In this document: positions 52,441 through 63,619 of the stretch, one piece after another | Position numbering within the stretch: the first letter of the stretch is position 1 | Layout of the letters: each line of letters opens with the position of its first letter | From: Prorocentrum cordatum | Lineage: Eukaryota > Sar > Dinophyceae > Prorocentrales > Prorocentraceae | Direction of reading: 5' to 3' | DNA length: 64,000 bases | Assembly: GCA_963575745.1 (NCBI GenBank) | Contig: CAUYUJ010016693.1 | Span: forward strand, 312,001-376,000 | Program-made: the position numbers and the translations under genes | Notes under the pieces: model-generated | Told to the model about the DNA's origin: nothing | Seen by the model: only the letters and a program-made list of their open reading frames with translations | Databases searched by the model: none

Positions 52441-52930
52441 ATGCTGGAGGAGGAGAAGGAGGAGGAGGAGGAGGAGGACGACGGGAGGCTGGCTACTTGG
52501 TGGTGCAGCTGTCCTACCGGTTCGTCTTCGTCTCGGCGGAATGCAGAAAGAGGGTCGTGTGTTTTGCGTGTGTGCACAGACTTGTCTTCATCCTTGCAGG
52601 ATGAGGAAGAGGAAAAGAAGAAACATGAGGAGGAGGAGGAGGAAAAGGAGGGAGAGGAGTAGCAGGAGGAGGGAGAGAAGGAGGAGGAGCAGGAGGAAGA
52701 TGGGGAGGTGGAGGAGGAGGAGGAGGAGGAGGAAGAGGAGGGAGGAGGAGGAGGAGGAGGAGGAGAGGAGGAGGAGGAGGAGGAGGATGGGAGAAGGAGG
52801 AGGGAGGAGGAGGAGGAAGGAGGAGGAGGGAGGAGGAGGATGGGGAGGAGGAGGAGGAGGATGGGGGGAGGGGGGAGGCGAAGGAGAGGGGAGAAGGAGG
52901 AGGAGAAGGAGGAGGAGGAGGAGGCTCCTT
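52441..52930. repeat. (GGA)n tracts
   Basis: GGA at 52445-52480 and 52600-52925, separated by about 120 bases of unique sequence. Confidence 0.93.
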
Positions 52931-53029
52931 GAGATGGACCCCAGAAAGGACCCCAGGGAAATGATGCCCACGAGGAGGAGCAGGAGTTTTTCCTCTGCAA
53001 TCCCGGAGGGCAGGACCGATGCTAATGAC

Positions 53030-54169
53030 TTAGCGGCCGCGACTGCGGCTTCGAGAAACATCTCGAGGGGCTGCTGCCCTTGCAGCAGCCTCCCGTGCCT
53101 GAATACGTGCCACGAGAGCGAGCATGCCTGGCGTCTGAGGCAGGGACTCCATCCCGCGTGAAGGCTGACGAACTTCGGGCGGCGGCGGCAGGGTCGCCGC
53201 GTACTGCATGTAGGCCGCTCCACGGCGGCTCGACACACTGAGACGAGAACCCTCCTCCCTATAATGAGGGTGCTGGCCTTCCAAAATACGGCGGAAGGTA
53301 GTGGGGGCCCCAGCAAGCTTGCGCAGCGGACAGTCACGGCCTAAAAGGTAGCACCTCTTGGCCGTGTAGGCCCCACAAGTCGTACAGAAATACATTGTAG
53401 ACTCGACCTCGTTTTTGGTCACACGCGTATGCGCTAGCGTGTGGCCTTTACTGAGGTCGAGGACCCCCCGCCAGGTTTTGCTCGGACCAGGGCAGCCGAT
53501 CATGGGTCTGGTGGTGGGGTCTTTCCAAAAAGTTAGACATCTCAAACATCGCGCTCGTCCTTCCTCTAGGGGTTCCCAAGCGTGCCAGCCCCCCGATTTG
53601 AGGAAGCGCGCGCGAGGGCCCGAAGGAGGGCGATCAAACCGTTCGACCTCGAAAACACACAAAACTTTGGCCAACACTCTGGCGGAAAACTTCAGCTTGA
53701 CTAAATTCGAATCGATGGTGTCCGAATTCATGTTCGAGGGTCGGGGGTGGAGGGAGAGGGCGTGCTTGGCGAGCGAGTCTGCGAGACTGTTGCCAACGGC
53801 GATCCTCTTGTCCACGGGCGAGAGCGAATCGATCACCTCTTTCGACCGATGCGCTGGTGTGTGCTGCACAACAATGTCATGATCATGTTTTTCATGAAGC
53901 AGGGCCCCTCGTCGCATTCCTGCATACCGGTGCGTGGCCGACGTCTGGTGCGTCGGGCTGGAGAGGCAGAGCTTGACCACAGTCATGCAATCGCTGATTC
54001 GTGTACCCGTGTACTCTACATAGATGGGCAGGCAGGCCATGGCTTGGTGCTCGGCTGCCTGCGGCGTCTGGGGAAGAACGTCCCACACAGTTCCTTTAGC
54101 GTATGCCACAATAGTTTCACCTGGGCCCAAGAACACCCAGGCGTAGGAAGCACGACTAAGTTCGCGCAC
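53030..54169 (-). CDS. LINE polyprotein C terminus: RNase H and zinc-binding tail, frame intact
   Basis: Minus strand, 379 codons without interruption. RNase H signals are SYAWVFLGPGETIVAYAKGT, then QTPQAAEHQAMACLPIYV (Glu), HDIVVQHTPAHRS and DKRIAVGNSLADSLAKHAL (last Asp). The tail carries GHTLAHTRVTKNEVESTMYF, CTTCGAYTAKRCYLLGRDCP, a likely zinc finger, and ends in an RS-rich stretch. The first catalytic Asp lies beyond the start, where the frame runs into (GGA)n, so the copy is 5'-truncated. It is the best-preserved open frame from a LINE in the window. Confidence 0.82.
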   Translation of the reverse strand: MRELSRASYAWVFLGPGETIVAYAKGTVWDVLPQTPQAAEHQAMACLPIYVEYTGTRISDCMTVVKLCLSSPTHQTSATHRYAGMRRGALLHEKHDHDIVVQHTPAHRSKEVIDSLSPVDKRIAVGNSLADSLAKHALSLHPRPSNMNSDTIDSNLVKLKFSARVLAKVLCVFEVERFDRPPSGPRARFLKSGGWHAWEPLEEGRARCLRCLTFWKDPTTRPMIGCPGPSKTWRGVLDLSKGHTLAHTRVTKNEVESTMYFCTTCGAYTAKRCYLLGRDCPLRKLAGAPTTFRRILEGQHPHYREEGSRLSVSSRRGAAYMQYAATLPPPPEVRQPSRGMESLPQTPGMLALVARIQAREAAARAAAPRDVSRSRSRGR

Positions 54170-54189
54170 GGAGCGACGGAGACAGGATC

Positions 54190-54575
54190 CGAGGAGGAGG
54201 AGGAGGAGGAAGAGGAGGAGGAGGAGGAGGAGGAGGAGGAGGAGGAGGAGGAGGAGAAGGAGGATGGGGAGGAGGTGGGAGGAGGAGGAGGAGGAGGAGG
54301 ATGGAGGAGAAGGAGGAGGACGAGGACGAGGAGGACGAGGAGGAGGAGGAGGAGGGGGAGGAGAAGGAGGAGGGAAAGGAGAAGAGACAGGAGGAGGAGA
54401 AGGAGAAGAAAGATGCGGAGGAGGAGGAGGAGGAGGAGGAGGAGGAGAAGGAAGAGAGGAAGACGAAGAGGAGGAGAAGGAGGAGAAGAAGGAAGATGAT
54501 AAGGAGGAGGAGGAGCAGGAGCAAGAGGAAGAGAGGGGGGAGGAGGCGGAGGAGGAGGAGGACGAGGAGGGATAG
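54190..54575. repeat. (GGA)n tract
   Basis: Nearly continuous GGA/GAG repeats truncating the LINE fragment. Confidence 0.97.
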
Positions 54576-54589
54576 TAGGATGCTGGTGA

Positions 54590-54670
54590 TGACGAGGACG
54601 ATGATGATGAGGCTGATGATGGTGGTGATGATGGTGATGATGGCGATGCTGATGATGATGATGATGCTGC

Positions 54671-54708
<38 letters not shown>

Positions 54709-54824
54709 CTGATGATGATGTTGATGATGATGATGATGCTGATGCTGATAATGATGATGATGATGATGAGGATGATGATATGATGATGATGAGGCTGATG
54801 ATGCTGATGATGATGATGTTGATG
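54590..54824. repeat. (ATG)n microsatellite running into the assembly gap
   Basis: ATG/GATGCTGATG repeats up to the first N. Confidence 0.97.
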
Positions 54825-54924
54825 NNNNNNNNNNNNNNNNNNNNNNNNNNNNNNNNNNNNNNNNNNNNNNNNNNNNNNNNNNNNNNNNNNNNNNNNNNNN
54901 NNNNNNNNNNNNNNNNNNNNNNNN
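54825..54924. other. Assembly gap of 100 N
   Basis: Exactly 100 unknown bases. A round number usually means an estimated or placeholder gap. The right side resumes in unrelated sequence. Confidence 0.99.
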
Positions 54925-55220
54925 CGAGCCAAGAGACCGCCCATAACGGGCCAAGAGGGCCCCTAAATCGCCCGAAGATCGATCCAACATGCCCAAGGCG
55001 GCCCCAAGACGGCCGTAGAGGCCAACAAGATGCCCCAAGGGAGCCCCAAGAGCTCTCCCAAGACGCCTAAACAGCTGCTTTGTCTGGCCGAAAAGTGACC
55101 GCAAGAGGCCGAAAATGACCCCAAGAGGCCCCGAAAGGGGCCAAAAGAAACACAATGCCACCCCAACATTGCATACAGTGGGGCTCCGAGAGGCCGCCCC
55201 AACAACCCCCGCAAACATCC
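54925..55220. repeat. Degenerate GGCCCCAAGA-type short repeat
   Basis: CCCCAAGA, GGCCCC and GAGGCC recur roughly every 10-20 bases. The long minus-strand frame here (ALGAPLGHLVGL and similar) reflects this repeat. Confidence 0.6.
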
Positions 55221-55737
55221 AAGCGGCCACTGATCCACAACCCAGGCAAGGTCTCGCTTTGAGTTCCAATGAACCCGTCTCAAATGGCACCAGGAACGCC
55301 ACACTCGCGCGCACATGCCCAAACCAAGACAAAGCATGGGTATTCAAACGAAGTACAACCCACGCCATCAAACACAATATTTGTTCCCCATAAGACGTTA
55401 GAGGTATGTGCGCGCACGTTCGCCGAAACATCATTCGAGACGAGAATATGTGACTGGACACGATGTCAAATGAGCCCATGCAGGCCACACGCGCGCGCAT
55501 GTCAAAATCCGACCAACAGATAGCCATCGCACACACAGCAATTCTTTCAACACAAATACAAGGCGTGCCACACGTGTGCGCCCCCCCGCACGCGAATGCC
55601 GAAATCACTGAACAACCATTGAATTCCAAAGCATTTCAAGATAGAGATGTTCAGAACCAGGTGCAGATCGATAGGTCTGTCAACGAACATCGGCTGTCAT
55701 TTCTGCATTTTCTGGCGCGCGTCCTACCTCATCCTCA

Positions 55738-55846
55738 TGAACAACATCGTCATCATTGCCAGCGTCATTATTGCAACCGGCGTCATCATCACTACCATCG
55801 CCATCATCTCCATCACCATCACCACCGTCGCCACCGTCATCACCAT

Positions 55847-55896
<50 letters not shown>

Positions 55897-56007
55897 CCAT
55901 CACCATCATCATCGCCATCGTCGCTGCGGTCCCCCTCGTCAACCTCGTCAGCACCACCACCATCACCATTCTCACCATCATCATCATCAGCATCATCATC
56001 AACGTCG

Positions 56008-56039
<32 letters not shown>

Positions 56040-56065
56040 GCCATTGTGGTCGCCGATGTCACCGT
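55738..56065. repeat. (ATC)n microsatellite
   Basis: ATC repeats with ACC and GTC interruptions. Confidence 0.95.
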
Positions 56066-56831
56066 CAACATCAACGCCCAACCGCCCGAGTCATACATCT
56101 GCATGGTAAGGTTCCTGGCGTGGGTGCGCCACTGAAACTGCCAGAAACCAGCGGGTGGGATGGTTGCTTGAACACTGGCGCTGGCGGCCCCACATTCTCG
56201 AAACATTAGATCTCCTTTCAACTCCCGAATCCCGACTTATCGTTACCTCTACACATGCAGAGTTCTCCCATGTACTACGCAAGACCGCTCATCTTGAACA
56301 CCAAATCATACCAACCCAACACAGCCGACATTGACAACCCCGTTCATCCCTGACAAACAAGAAAATGCGCGTATTCTAGTTGATCCATCACGTTTCATCT
56401 AAGTTCTGGCAACACATACCACGAAGCCCAAAAGCGTGCTCACATATCGAAGTCATACCAAGTTACTGTTTCTGCAGGCATTTCGCTATCACACGCGTCA
56501 TAAACATACTCATCGCACCTATGCAGGGATTTTGCCCTCGCGCACTTGCTGAAACCAGAGACCGTAGGAATGCCATTTGACTTAAAAGACCTCGCCCTGA
56601 ACCCGCATTCTCATATCACCACGCGGTGCACACACGATGATGTAGTATGCACCAAGTGCCCGAACCCGTATCAAATAACACCATTCGGACCACACGCTCG
56701 CAAGGCCACGCGCGAGCCGAATCCTTTCAAACAGAACACCGTGGTTCCAAACGTACTTAAACCCGTTCAACATATTCCCCGAATGGTGGTTGCAGATAAG
56801 GTGTCTTGCTCATGGAATAAAGAATTGGACT

Positions 56832-56981
56832 GGTGTGCCGCTCTGGCGGCTATGTACTCGCAGTCGCCGCCCCGTCGCCGCCTCGTCGCCGCCCGTCGTC
56901 TGCGCCGGTGTGCCGCTCTGGCGTCTGTATAGTCGCCGTCGCCGCCTCGTCGCCGCCCGTCGTCTGCAACGTGTAGTGCAC
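56832..56981. repeat. 75-bp tandem repeat, two units
   Basis: GGTGTGCCGCTCTGGCG starts at 56832 and 56907. Both units end in CGCCTCGTCGCCGCCCGTCG. Confidence 0.9.
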
Positions 56982-57289
56982 TGCGGCGCGCTGTTTGCAT
57001 GGCGTTGCATTGCTGCGCATTGCAAATTCACTGTTGTGCGATCGTCATCGGATGGCATGGGTGATAACACATTATCAGACGATGGGCATAGGAATTCTAC
57101 TAAGGTGACTTCACATAACAACAATACAGCGTGCACGCATCAGCCGCTCAGCGGCCCTAAACCGAAAGATATGGTCATATCAAAAGAGGACTGATTCAAG
57201 AGGGAGGAAGGGAGTAGGAACACAACCACAACGGGACGATTTTCAGTGGATCTGACAATGGGTCCCAGCATTTCCTCTCCTCCGTCTCG

Positions 57290-58280
57290 TCCCTGCCTTC
57301 CCCGGCCTGTCCCTTGCCCCCCTGTAGACGTCCCCTGGCTGATTCAAGGTCTGGCGGGAGGACGCGCGCGACCGACACTTGATATCGATATGTAGAACAC
57401 TTGCTCATGTGCCCTGCTTCGTCCACAAGAACGATCGCCCCTCGACTGAGCAATCTGAAAAAGCTACGTTCCCTCGGGTCGGGTATGCCTTAGTAGGCCA
57501 ATATGCAGCCATGCATCCATGAGGTACCCACCTGGTCTGTGCTCGGATTGCTTTGAAACTATCCCGCACAACGGCCAGTTCGATCGCCGTCCTCCTGTCC
57601 TGACGAGCACCAGCACTAACTATTTCTAGAAAGCGCATCAGACACCGATTTGGCATCGACGACCGAGAGAAAACAAAATTCCTCGGACAAAGTGCAGTCC
57701 TTGCTGAGCACAAGAGAGAACGGTGCCTGGGAAGGGTGCCAGTCCGGCTTCCTCACATCATTGAGCAACAGGTCGCGCCACATGATGGCCAACCACTGGC
57801 CATCGGCCTGTGCAGCGCTTATACCCAAAGTCTCAGCAGCGCCGGTGGACGCGACGACTCTCCTGAATCGCGTCGAGTGCCGCGCTTGAAGGGACACCCG
57901 GGACCTCGCATCATGACGGATCGAGGCGTCTGCAGCGCACGCAAGCCAACCTTCTTGAGCTCCATTGTTCCTCGCGGAGACGGGCCCCCCAGCATCCGAA
58001 ATCGTCCAAGCTCCGCCCCCTCCGCCAACCACTGGATCTGCCATGGCGGCCCTATATCCCTTCACCTCATCGGGGGCGAGAAGATCATCTGGAGCGGCGC
58101 GTCGCCCCCGAGCTAGACGCATCGGGGCCAGCGGTTTCATGATGCACTTGTCTAGCTTCACAAGAATGCGAAAGCCAACCTGCTCGCGACGCCCCCCTGC
58201 GAAAGTTGAATCGCCCGCCATCCACCTACCAAACTTAACCCTACTCTGAAACCTGTCCTTGAGGTTCTGCTTGGCTCCCG
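57290..58280 (-). pseudogene. Ty1/copia RNase H region
   Basis: Minus strand. Order of signals: QNLKDRFQSRVKFGRW, AGDSTFAGGRREQVGF (first RNase H Asp), TRFRRVVASTGAAETLGISA (Glu), then FLSVVDAKSVSDAL (Asp). In a shifted frame follow QDRRTAIELAVVRDSF, RWVPHGCMAAYWPTKAYPTR and GNVAFSDCSVEGRSF. This is the typical end of a copia polyprotein. Frameshift and stops show decay. Confidence 0.83.
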
Positions 58281-58720
58281 GATGAGACGGCGCGATCAGA
58301 CCGTCAAATTCAGTTAGAGATGATCGCGCGTGGCCCCCCTTGGCCCGAACGCGTGACCGACGGACAGGGTTCGAGCGGCGATATCTCGGGGCCACTACTG
58401 GCCAGGAACTCCGTCGATGTTTTGCGTCGCAATGACGGAGCATCGTTGAGATCGTAGACTGGGGCGATCAGCTTGATTGAACCTCCCGGGGCAAGCTGCA
58501 GACCGGAGAAAGGCCCACCGACAATCTTTTCACGAGGACGGGCCATGCAGTTCGACTGACAGAGCGCGACCTTGGCGCCCGCGACCTCCAACTCCCATCC
58601 CAGCGAGCAGATGGCCTGCAGGGTCAACGTGGAGCTTTCCCGCTGCGGCGTCGGGGCATAGACCTGCAGCTTGTCGCTGCCAGGATAATGGTGACTCTGC
58701 ACGCGCCACCTAGCCGCGGC
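58281..58720 (-). pseudogene. Ty1/copia reverse transcriptase region
   Basis: Minus strand. YAPTPQRESSTLTLQAICSL then GWELEVAGAKVALCQSN is the first catalytic region (the usual D-V-x-x-A-F is damaged). IKLIAPVYDLNDAPSLRRKT follows. The usual catalytic V-D-D reads FDGLIAPSHP in the adjacent frame, with Gly for the second Asp, so polymerase activity is lost. Confidence 0.75.
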
Positions 58721-61030
58721 AATTGGTTCCGCCCCCAGGCCTTCTTGAGGCTTGAACCTTCGGGCCATCCTGGGCCCGGGCACTCTGCCAGGAAATCGCC
58801 CGCGCGCCAGGGCGGCCTCGGGGGCGGGGGCCGCGCAGGCCGCCCCGGAGTCTGAAGCGGCCCGCCCGCCACTCTTTGGCATCAGAAAGGAAGAGCTGTT
58901 TCTCGGCGCCCGAGATCTGCGCGAGCGAAACCTCCGACTCCGACCCCCCCGCTGACCAGGTGGCCCCTTGGCCCCCTTTGATCCCCCAGTCGCCGCGGAA
59001 GTCCCACTTCCCCCAGCGCGGAACATGAAGCCCCATCCGTGCAAACGCAGAGCTCAGCCCAATGCTCCCCCCCCCCCGCTCTTCGTCGAGCCGTTGCCCG
59101 CAGTCGCCGCCGTTTCCCCCCCTGGACCCCAGCGCCCAATCCCCGAGGGGACATTGACATCTCCCGAACCATGGCCTGAACGCGGCTTTCGAGAGGCGCG
59201 AAACTCCGCAACTCAATCGGAGCGCGCACTGGGCGCGGCACCTCGCGAGGAGCCGGTTCTAGCCTAGGCCGCTGGAGCAGGGCGAAGGGGAAGGTCGACG
59301 TCCACTTCCGAAACCGACCTGGAGATCCCGGGGTCGCCCGCGAGGCCGGATCCGATACATGTAGCTGGGTGGCCGAAACTCGATCCCCACGAGACGACAG
59401 ATGGGGAAGGGGGAGGCTGAGGTTCTTCCTCGTCAGGGACAATCGCAGAACTGGGCCCCCCCGCAGGAGGAAGAGCCACAACGGGATCGTCTCGCCATGG
59501 CTCTCGGGAGGTGCCGCCACGTCCCAGGCCCCTGGAGGATGGGGACCTTCGGCCTCGACGTCCACCGCCCCCACCCTCTTTCCAGGATCACGAAGATCCC
59601 CCCTATGCTTGTCCAACGTGGGGTAATCGAGCAATTCGGCCCCCCTGGACTCCTCTTTCGCAGCAAAGCGAACCTGTTCTACCCCGCGCGTAAGACGACG
59701 CGAACGCGCGGCAATCCATGCTGTCGTGCCCTGCTGAACAAGAACCGCCCCAGGTCCAGTCCATCGGCCCATCCCTGCGTTCCCGCGCGGCTGAGAAGGG
59801 GGCTCTCCGCCGCGCGCAGACCCAGCTGCCAGGGGGTAAATGGGGCCCGCGTGCTGGCGGGCTCGGGAGGCGGAGACCAGTCCAATTCGAAAGTCCACGG
59901 CCAAGACGATACTCTTCGCCCCCCCTCCTGGAGAGCGCACTTCCGATCGAAGGCAGCGGCGGGAGAGCCCACGCTCCTTGCCCCACGGACAACGCCCTCG
60001 ACACCCAGCTCATCATGAGCCTCGTCCGACAGCAGGCAACGAGGGAGCCTCGGGTTTTCTCCGACACCATCTGGCATGGTGAGAAGCCTCCTCGACGGGC
60101 GTCGCGAATCTTCGCTGTCACCACATGGCGAAGGAGATGCTCGACTTCCTCGAGGGTGGTCGGCGCAGCCGCGGAAGGCGCCTTCGCCGGAGCAGCCTTT
60201 ACCAATCCCCCGCGGCGCTCGCAACGACCGTTGAGGTGACGGGATTCCGCGTCGCACGCGCGCTGGCAGGTCCCGAGGCGTTCCAGGTCCCGGACAAAAT
60301 GAACCTTCGAACTCCTGGCCTCTATCGATCATGACGGTCTCTGCCATCCCTAGAGGTCAAGCCCAATGCCTCACAAAAACCGACCAAACCTCTGACGAGT
60401 TGGCTGACTTCAGCAAAGCGCACACTTGAACATTCGACCCGTGGGCGATCACATAAAGTGCGGTCAGAGTCTTCCCCAGAGCACTTGCGCGCATGAGATC
60501 CGCCGCAACCAACTTGCAAAACCGATAGGTTCGCGGCAGGCAGGCTCGACGTCGCCAGCCCAGCTTCGAAAGAAACTGCCATGCCGACGAACACGTTTGC
60601 TGGCCCAACTGATGACTTCCAGCATGGCTTGAGCAGCTCTGAGGGTGCGGGGCGCATGCTCTCTCCTGGGGCGTCCAAAGTTCACGCGCAGCGTATACAC
60701 CTCATCTTGAAGTTCCTTGGGAAGTTCGGCTCCCGGAGAAATGCCTGACCCGCTCGGGCCCTCCTGGGGCCCGTCGTTGGTTTCCTCGCCCCAGTGCCGA
60801 GTCTCCCCGCCGCGCCCCGGGCTAGGATCCGCAAGGCCCGGGGCAGCGACAAAAGGAACAGAAGGAAGCAAGGCGGCAAGGCATGAGCTTGAGCGACCTG
60901 CGAGAGAGGCCAAGCCAGCTCGCTCGGTGCCTTCTGCAAGGGCACGCACGAGCGGGCCAGGGCACTGCTCGGCCGCCGCTGTCGCGACCCCCCCCGCAAG
61001 CTGAGAGTGCTCGCGCTGACGTGGGTATCT
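58721..61030 (-). pseudogene. Central part of the copia polyprotein, degenerate
   Basis: Minus strand between the methyltransferase-like and RT segments. Short plausible blocks occur (EVYTLRVNFGRPRREHAP, KTLTALYVIAHGSNVQVCAL, TTLEEVEHLLRHVVTAKIRD), each in a different frame. An integrase core would be expected here but I could not place its D-D-E residues. Confidence 0.4.
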
Positions 61031-61640
61031 TCTTTAGCAACTTGCCCTAATTGTTGGGCTGTTCGAAATTAACCCCACGGGTTTCTCGGTCAGGCCCCGG
61101 CCTAGAGCCCCGAGATGAAACTCGCGCCGGACCCCTCGAACAACCGCGACCTCAGGCTGGTGTAGAAGCCGTCGAATCGAGGGGTTCTGACTGCAAGATG
61201 GGGGGTCTGAAACAAAGCGAGCTGCATGCGTGGCCCCCGGTGCATGAGACCCCCCCGCTCCGCGCGATCTCTTTCTCCAAGAGACATGGCGCTCCAATTG
61301 GGGGCTCGAGCAATGCTGGGCGCCCCGCGCGGGGGGGCCATGAGCCGCAGTTTAGGCCCGTCGACTTCCAAGATCTCCCAGAGCATGGCTCGCTGACTGG
61401 CCTGCCTGAGATCTCACCCAGCCAGGTGGCCCGCGGCGGGCGAGGTCTGATAGCCGCGGCGCCCCAACTCGCGAGAGACCCTCGAGGGGGAGGGAACTTC
61501 CCATGCCAGGGCCCTCCGTTCCCGCCGAACTTGGGGCGCGAGGTCCGAGGCCCTTCCCTGGTCTCCGCTTGCCAGCCCGTATACCCACGCCGTCGAGAGC
61601 TCGAAGCACCTCCCGGCAAACGCGACGCGGCGCGGTAGCT
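61031..61640 (-). pseudogene. Copia accessory domain resembling a methyltransferase
   Basis: Minus strand. GHLAGWDLRQASQRAMLWEI, then LEVDGPKLRLMAPPRGAPSI, then PSIRRLLHQPEVAVVRGV and KPVGLISNSPTI. In related dinoflagellate copia polyproteins as I remember them, this block contains D-x-x-x-P-D-L-x-x-x-A-P-P-C, recalling a cytosine methyltransferase PC motif. Here Arg replaces that Cys. The segments lie in different frames. Confidence 0.45.
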
Positions 61641-63540
61641 TCAGGAGCCGCCGCGACCCCACTGAGGGCCAAGCGCGTTTGCCATCGATCGGGGACGATA
61701 AGCCCGAAGCTAAACAGGTCAGCCCGATGCCCGCCTCAAGACTTCAACAGGTCCGACGTTGAGGCCCCCGCCTAAATAATATCGACGACACGATGAGCAA
61801 CTCGACCCTGATCTCGAAACGTGACTCGCAAACGCTTGACTCCGCCCCTGGGGCAGGCCATCGTGCTACTGCCCGAGGCTCTAGGCCTGTTCGTTACCAT
61901 CCAGAACTCCCCCTTGCCACTGAGCCCTTTCCGAAAGCTCCTCCAAAAAACTGGGTTCGCCGTTGCTGAGGGCCCCAGACCCAGCGGCGCTCCGCGCGCG
62001 AGCTCGCCCGAAGATGGTCGGAACACCCCCTGTTATCCCAGGCGCAGACAGACTTGGCGGCCCAGCCGCTCAGATCGAAACCTCGCGGGAAAAGAAGCCC
62101 GCCGTCGCTCCTTCGGCGCTGGCGAGCCCCCCTGAACGGTTGAGCAGACAGCGGCCTTCCCCTCGCCTTTGGCATCGATCTCGAAGCAAGACGAAGCGCC
62201 AAGGTCTCAGAGCCCGCCTGGGCCCCGACCGCATCGCCCTCGGTCTGGCTCGAGGGCGCGCGCGTGGAGGTCCCGACGCCGGCGGGGGCGAAGTTCTTCA
62301 ACGGCGCGACGCGGCGCGGCTTGCTCGCGCCATGCGAGGGCGATCCTCCGGGGCCGGCCCCGGGCGAACAGAACCCCCGGCCGGCGAGCCCGCTGCTCCC
62401 GAGCTCCCGTTCTGGACGTTCGCCGCCAGCATGGCCATCGGCCGCGAGAGCTACCACCTCGCGGACTCGGTGTCCTCCCGCTGCGCGACGACACGCCCCG
62501 CGATATCACGGCGGCTCGCTTCCCGGTTCCTGAGCAGCTGGCCATCGGCTCGCCGCCCCCCGAGATGCCGGAGTTCAACTGGCCCTGCGCCTGGGCTAGA
62601 TGAACGACTCTGAAGCTCTTCCTGGCGGTCGGGGGCGCCTTCGCCGGAGCGATGCACTGCTGCGGCGGCGGCGTCTTCCGCGCCGGGGCAATGGGCCCCC
62701 CTGGGTGCGCCTGGCTACATAGAGAGACTGGGCACGCTGAATGGCTCGGCAGCGCGCGATGACAAGTTGGATGGCGAGGCGGAAGCCCCTGAAGCAGTGG
62801 GTCCCCGAAGAGCCTGGCGCCGCCCTCCAGCTCCTACTTCGCTTGGCACTCGATCGCGGCCTGTCGAATGATCTCCAACTCGGCCCCTCTGCTTCGAATC
62901 CCTCTTGGCTCGGTCGCGCCCCTTCTGCACCTCGATCTCGAACTCCTCCCTGGCCATCTCGGCGAGATGCGAGATGCGGATCCCGCGCAGCTTGCGCTTG
63001 ATCCATGACGCGTGATGGTTGGCATGCTGAGATCGCATCTCTAGCGGACGAGGGCCTTCCATCGCCTTGACCATGCCCTTCGAGCTGGCCGAAGGCATCG
63101 TCGCTGGAGCGATCATCGCGAGCGACCGCGAGGCCGCGCGCGACGCTGGGGCCACGGCACCTTGAGAGCCCAGCGGCGCCACTTCAGCGTCGCCGGCGCG
63201 AACGCGTTGCCGCCTTCGTCGACCAAGGTCATCTCGACGCCGCTCAATTGGACCTCGGAGTAGTCGACCTGTTGCAGCTGCGAGTCTCTCCATGGGCCTG
63301 GCGCCGCGCCCCAGTTCTCCTCGATCTCGGACCCCCCGGGCCCCCTCAGGCGCGCCGGCGCTGGCTGGCCCCGATTTCGCGGCGAGCCCCGCGCGCGACC
63401 CTGATGTTGCGCAGGGACCGACCGTCCCGGCATTCCTAGAGGCCTGCCACGAAATTCCCCGAGAACCCAAACATGTTCTAATGACAAAAACTAGTTTCTG
63501 ATAACATGAACCCGGTGTGTTAAGACAGGACAGCTCCATC
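61641..63540 (-). pseudogene. Probable gag/protease end of the copia relic
   Basis: Minus-strand frames contain protein-like blocks such as WRDSQLQQVDYSEVQLSGVE then MTLVDEGGNAFAPATLKWRR, and RKLRGIRISHLAEMAREEFE. They lie upstream of the recognisable pol segments, where gag and protease are expected. I could not identify a protease D-S/T-G or a zinc knuckle, and no long terminal repeats were found. Confidence 0.35.
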
Positions 63541-63619
63541 CAGAAATATTTGTTTGGTGAAAAAATATCCCAGTGCGACCCGACCTAGGAGTTGGAACCC
63601 CATAGGAAAGCAGCATTAG

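Larger units (their letters stand above)
55221..57195. other. Lower-GC region, no gene recognised
   Basis: Lower-GC sequence, relatively poor in G on the plus strand. It contains an (ATC)n microsatellite (55738-56065) and a two-unit 75-bp repeat (GGTGTGCCGCTCTGGCG at 56832 and 56907). No domain is recognised in any frame. Confidence 0.55.

Noticed and set aside
54016-55629. 537-residue minus-strand frame spanning the gap
   Set aside because: It runs through 100 N, His-coding ATG repeats and a CCCCAAGA-type repeat. No domain and not a supported gene.
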